64,000 nt of DNA, taken from contig NC_063449.1 in the NCBI RefSeq assembly GCF_020379485.1, positions 38,871,473 through 38,935,472 on the forward strand. Reading direction: 5' to 3'. This stretch comes from Brassica napus. Taxonomy: Eukaryota > Streptophyta > Magnoliopsida > Brassicales > Brassicaceae. The position numbers were made by a program, and so were the translations under genes. The notes under the pieces were generated by a model. It had not been told where the DNA came from. It searched no databases and saw only the letters and a list, made by a program, of their open reading frames with translations. Shown here in pieces: positions 62,647-64,000 of this stretch; position 1 is the first letter of the stretch; every line of letters begins with the position of its first letter.

Positions 62647-63789
62647 TACTTTATAAAGAATTAAATTAGGATTCCTGTAGTATACAAATGAACACACTAA
62701 AAAGTTATATAATTATTTAAATTAAAAACTACCGAACATTTTTAATGAATTTTTTTTTGTCAGCAACATATAATTTGGTGGTTGTATATCAACTTACTAC
62801 AAAAGCCAAAAGTACACTCTAACATTTGATCAATCTGGAAATGTTTTAAAGTATGTATCGATATATCTCTCTCTCTATAAGATTAAAGGAAAGAGTTTCA
62901 GATTTTATATATATTTTATTTCGTAATGTAGGATGCTTAAGAATGTAATTTTATCCTTTTAATTTTATAAACTTTTATATAGGGATGGTTATGAGGTAAA
63001 ACATGACTCCACTTGGGAAAATAATCTACAAATTTCAATTCCTATACAAGAAATAAAACATGAAATCTATATAGAATGAAATTTAATAAAAACTTAAAAA
63101 TAAATTTTCGAATTTAAACTTGCCATATCATATTTTATCAGTTTATAACTTACATAATATTTTAATTACTATATATTTTCTCAAGGAAATTTATGTGTCT
63201 CATATTAAACATATAACTAGCATATATATACCTATATAAATTAAAGAATGGTTATTTTTATTCTTGAATGATTTTTTTTAATAGAGTTGAGTCCTTTTAA
63301 AAATGGTTCATGCACAGTTTTGAGCCGCGACTCCGTTTGTATTTGGTTAATGTTTCTTAAATCATTCTTCAAATTGTGTATTTGGTCAATTTATTCAAAA
63401 TATATTTAATAACTCCAAAATTTAAATATGAAAATGTATGTGATGGGAAAAAGAAAATGGTATATAGATTGTGCGACCACTTGAAGGTGATACTATAAAT
63501 GTAATAAGTCTGTTGCGGTCTTGTGGATTGGAGAAATACTAGATTTTTAAGATTACAAATTAGTGTTTATTTTCATATTTCAACTATTTAATTCATAAAA
63601 AGTTTAAATATTAATTTTTTTTTAATTGGCATCAAAAACTGAGAAAAGGGAACAAATAATGCAAAATAAATTAAGTAACATAAAACGATAAATATAAATC
63701 TCACATGAATGTATTGAAAATTAATTTTGAATTTGTATGCAAATACAAATAATTCTATTAAAATCCCATATCATTATTTTAAATAATAA

Positions 63790-64000
63790 TTAAGCCGGTG
63801 ATACCGCTTTTGAAACAGACACACAATAAGCCCATACTTCATCTCTTTTCTGTAAATATTTGGATTCGTTCCGATTAAACTAGGTCTATCCGCGATATAT
63901 TTGACAAGTGTGTCATGACACTCTTTGCCTTCTTGAACAAGCTCCTTGCAACAAGGAATGGATACAACTCCATCTCCAAAAACTTGAGAAATGATCTTGA
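63790..64000 (-). pseudogene. array copy 16: 3' part of a frameshifted copy (partial, runs off window)
   Basis: Only the C-terminal 70 residues' worth is in the window. One T is missing at about 63869-63871 (gattcgttccg where others have gattcgtttccg). This shifts the frame near Asn92, so the last 25 residues, including Cys107, are replaced. The upstream part (through the CC pair and Cys75) is still in frame as far as visible. The array continues beyond the edge. Confidence 0.8.

Larger units (their letters stand above)
33649..64000 (-). repeat. tandem array of ~1.73 kb units, at least 16 copies, each with one secreted Cys-rich protein gene
   Basis: Homology to the unit begins at about 33649 (acttacataaattaacgaat, matching the interior of later units) and continues to the window end. 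Stop codons of successive copies are 1730, 1720, 1701, 1735, 1733, 1734, 1734, 1733, 1734, 1734, 1733, 1734, 1733 and 1732 bases apart. The last interval is 5324 because of two inserted transposons. All copies are head-to-tail on the minus strand, so each gene has its own promoter in the unit and none is part of an operon-like transcript. Spacers of about 1.38 kb contain no second gene. Similarity within copies 5-13 is almost complete; copies 1-4 at the left edge are more diverged, as expected if array ends escape homogenisation. Confidence 0.97.

Noticed and set aside
33649..64000. Centromeric or other structural satellite DNA
   Set aside because: Unit length (1.73 kb), intact secreted-protein frames, conserved TATA boxes and start contexts show a gene array, not a non-coding satellite.

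Overview
The window is plant nuclear DNA from the Brassicaceae, most likely Brassica, Raphanus or a close relative. It has intron-containing genes with GT/AG splice sites, AT-rich intergenic DNA, L1-type LINEs, a Helitron and foldback MITEs. The left half carries several genes whose order, as I remember it and have not checked, follows Arabidopsis thaliana chromosome 1 around At1g66060 to At1g66150.

Layout. 1-5.4 kb: a possible terminal exon at the edge, a decayed fragment of a GFO/IDH/MocA oxidoreductase, an eIF3j gene (minus, five coding exons) and a Hikeshi-like gene (minus, two exons). 5.9-8.5 kb: a frameshifted, 5'-truncated L1 LINE. 8.8-12.4 kb: a DUF577-like gene (minus) and a three-exon GFO/IDH/MocA oxidoreductase (plus). 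14.4-15.2 kb: a ZFP4-like single C2H2 zinc-finger gene (minus). 15.2-27.5 kb: gene-poor DNA with foldback elements, some having telomere-like cores, and a LINE remnant. 27.5-30.4 kb: a complete TMK1-type LRR receptor kinase. 30.6-32.0 kb: a poly(A)-tailed retroposed insertion with a target-site duplication. 32.8-33.4 kb: a foldback MITE.

From about 33.65 kb to the right edge lies the most striking region: a head-to-tail array, all on the minus strand, of at least 16 copies of a roughly 1.73 kb unit. Each unit encodes one 117-residue secreted six-cysteine protein. The family resembles the ECA1/prolamin-like (DUF1278/DUF784) reproductive cysteine-rich proteins; this assignment comes from the cysteine pattern only. 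Thirteen copies are intact. Copies 3, 6 and 16 are broken. Copies 5-13 form three near-identical three-gene blocks with an exact 5201-base period, a higher-order repeat that points to very recent block amplification. Between copies 15 and 16 a LINE and a Helitron inserted within about 50 bases of each other, in the upstream region of copy 15. The array runs off the window, so its full size is unknown.

The single-copy genes are unrelated housekeeping, transcriptional and signalling genes that share a locus, not a pathway. The array is the local innovation. The mature protein is identical in all ten intact copies from 4 to 14, while the signal peptide varies at three positions, which suggests dosage amplification or sequence homogenisation more than diversification.
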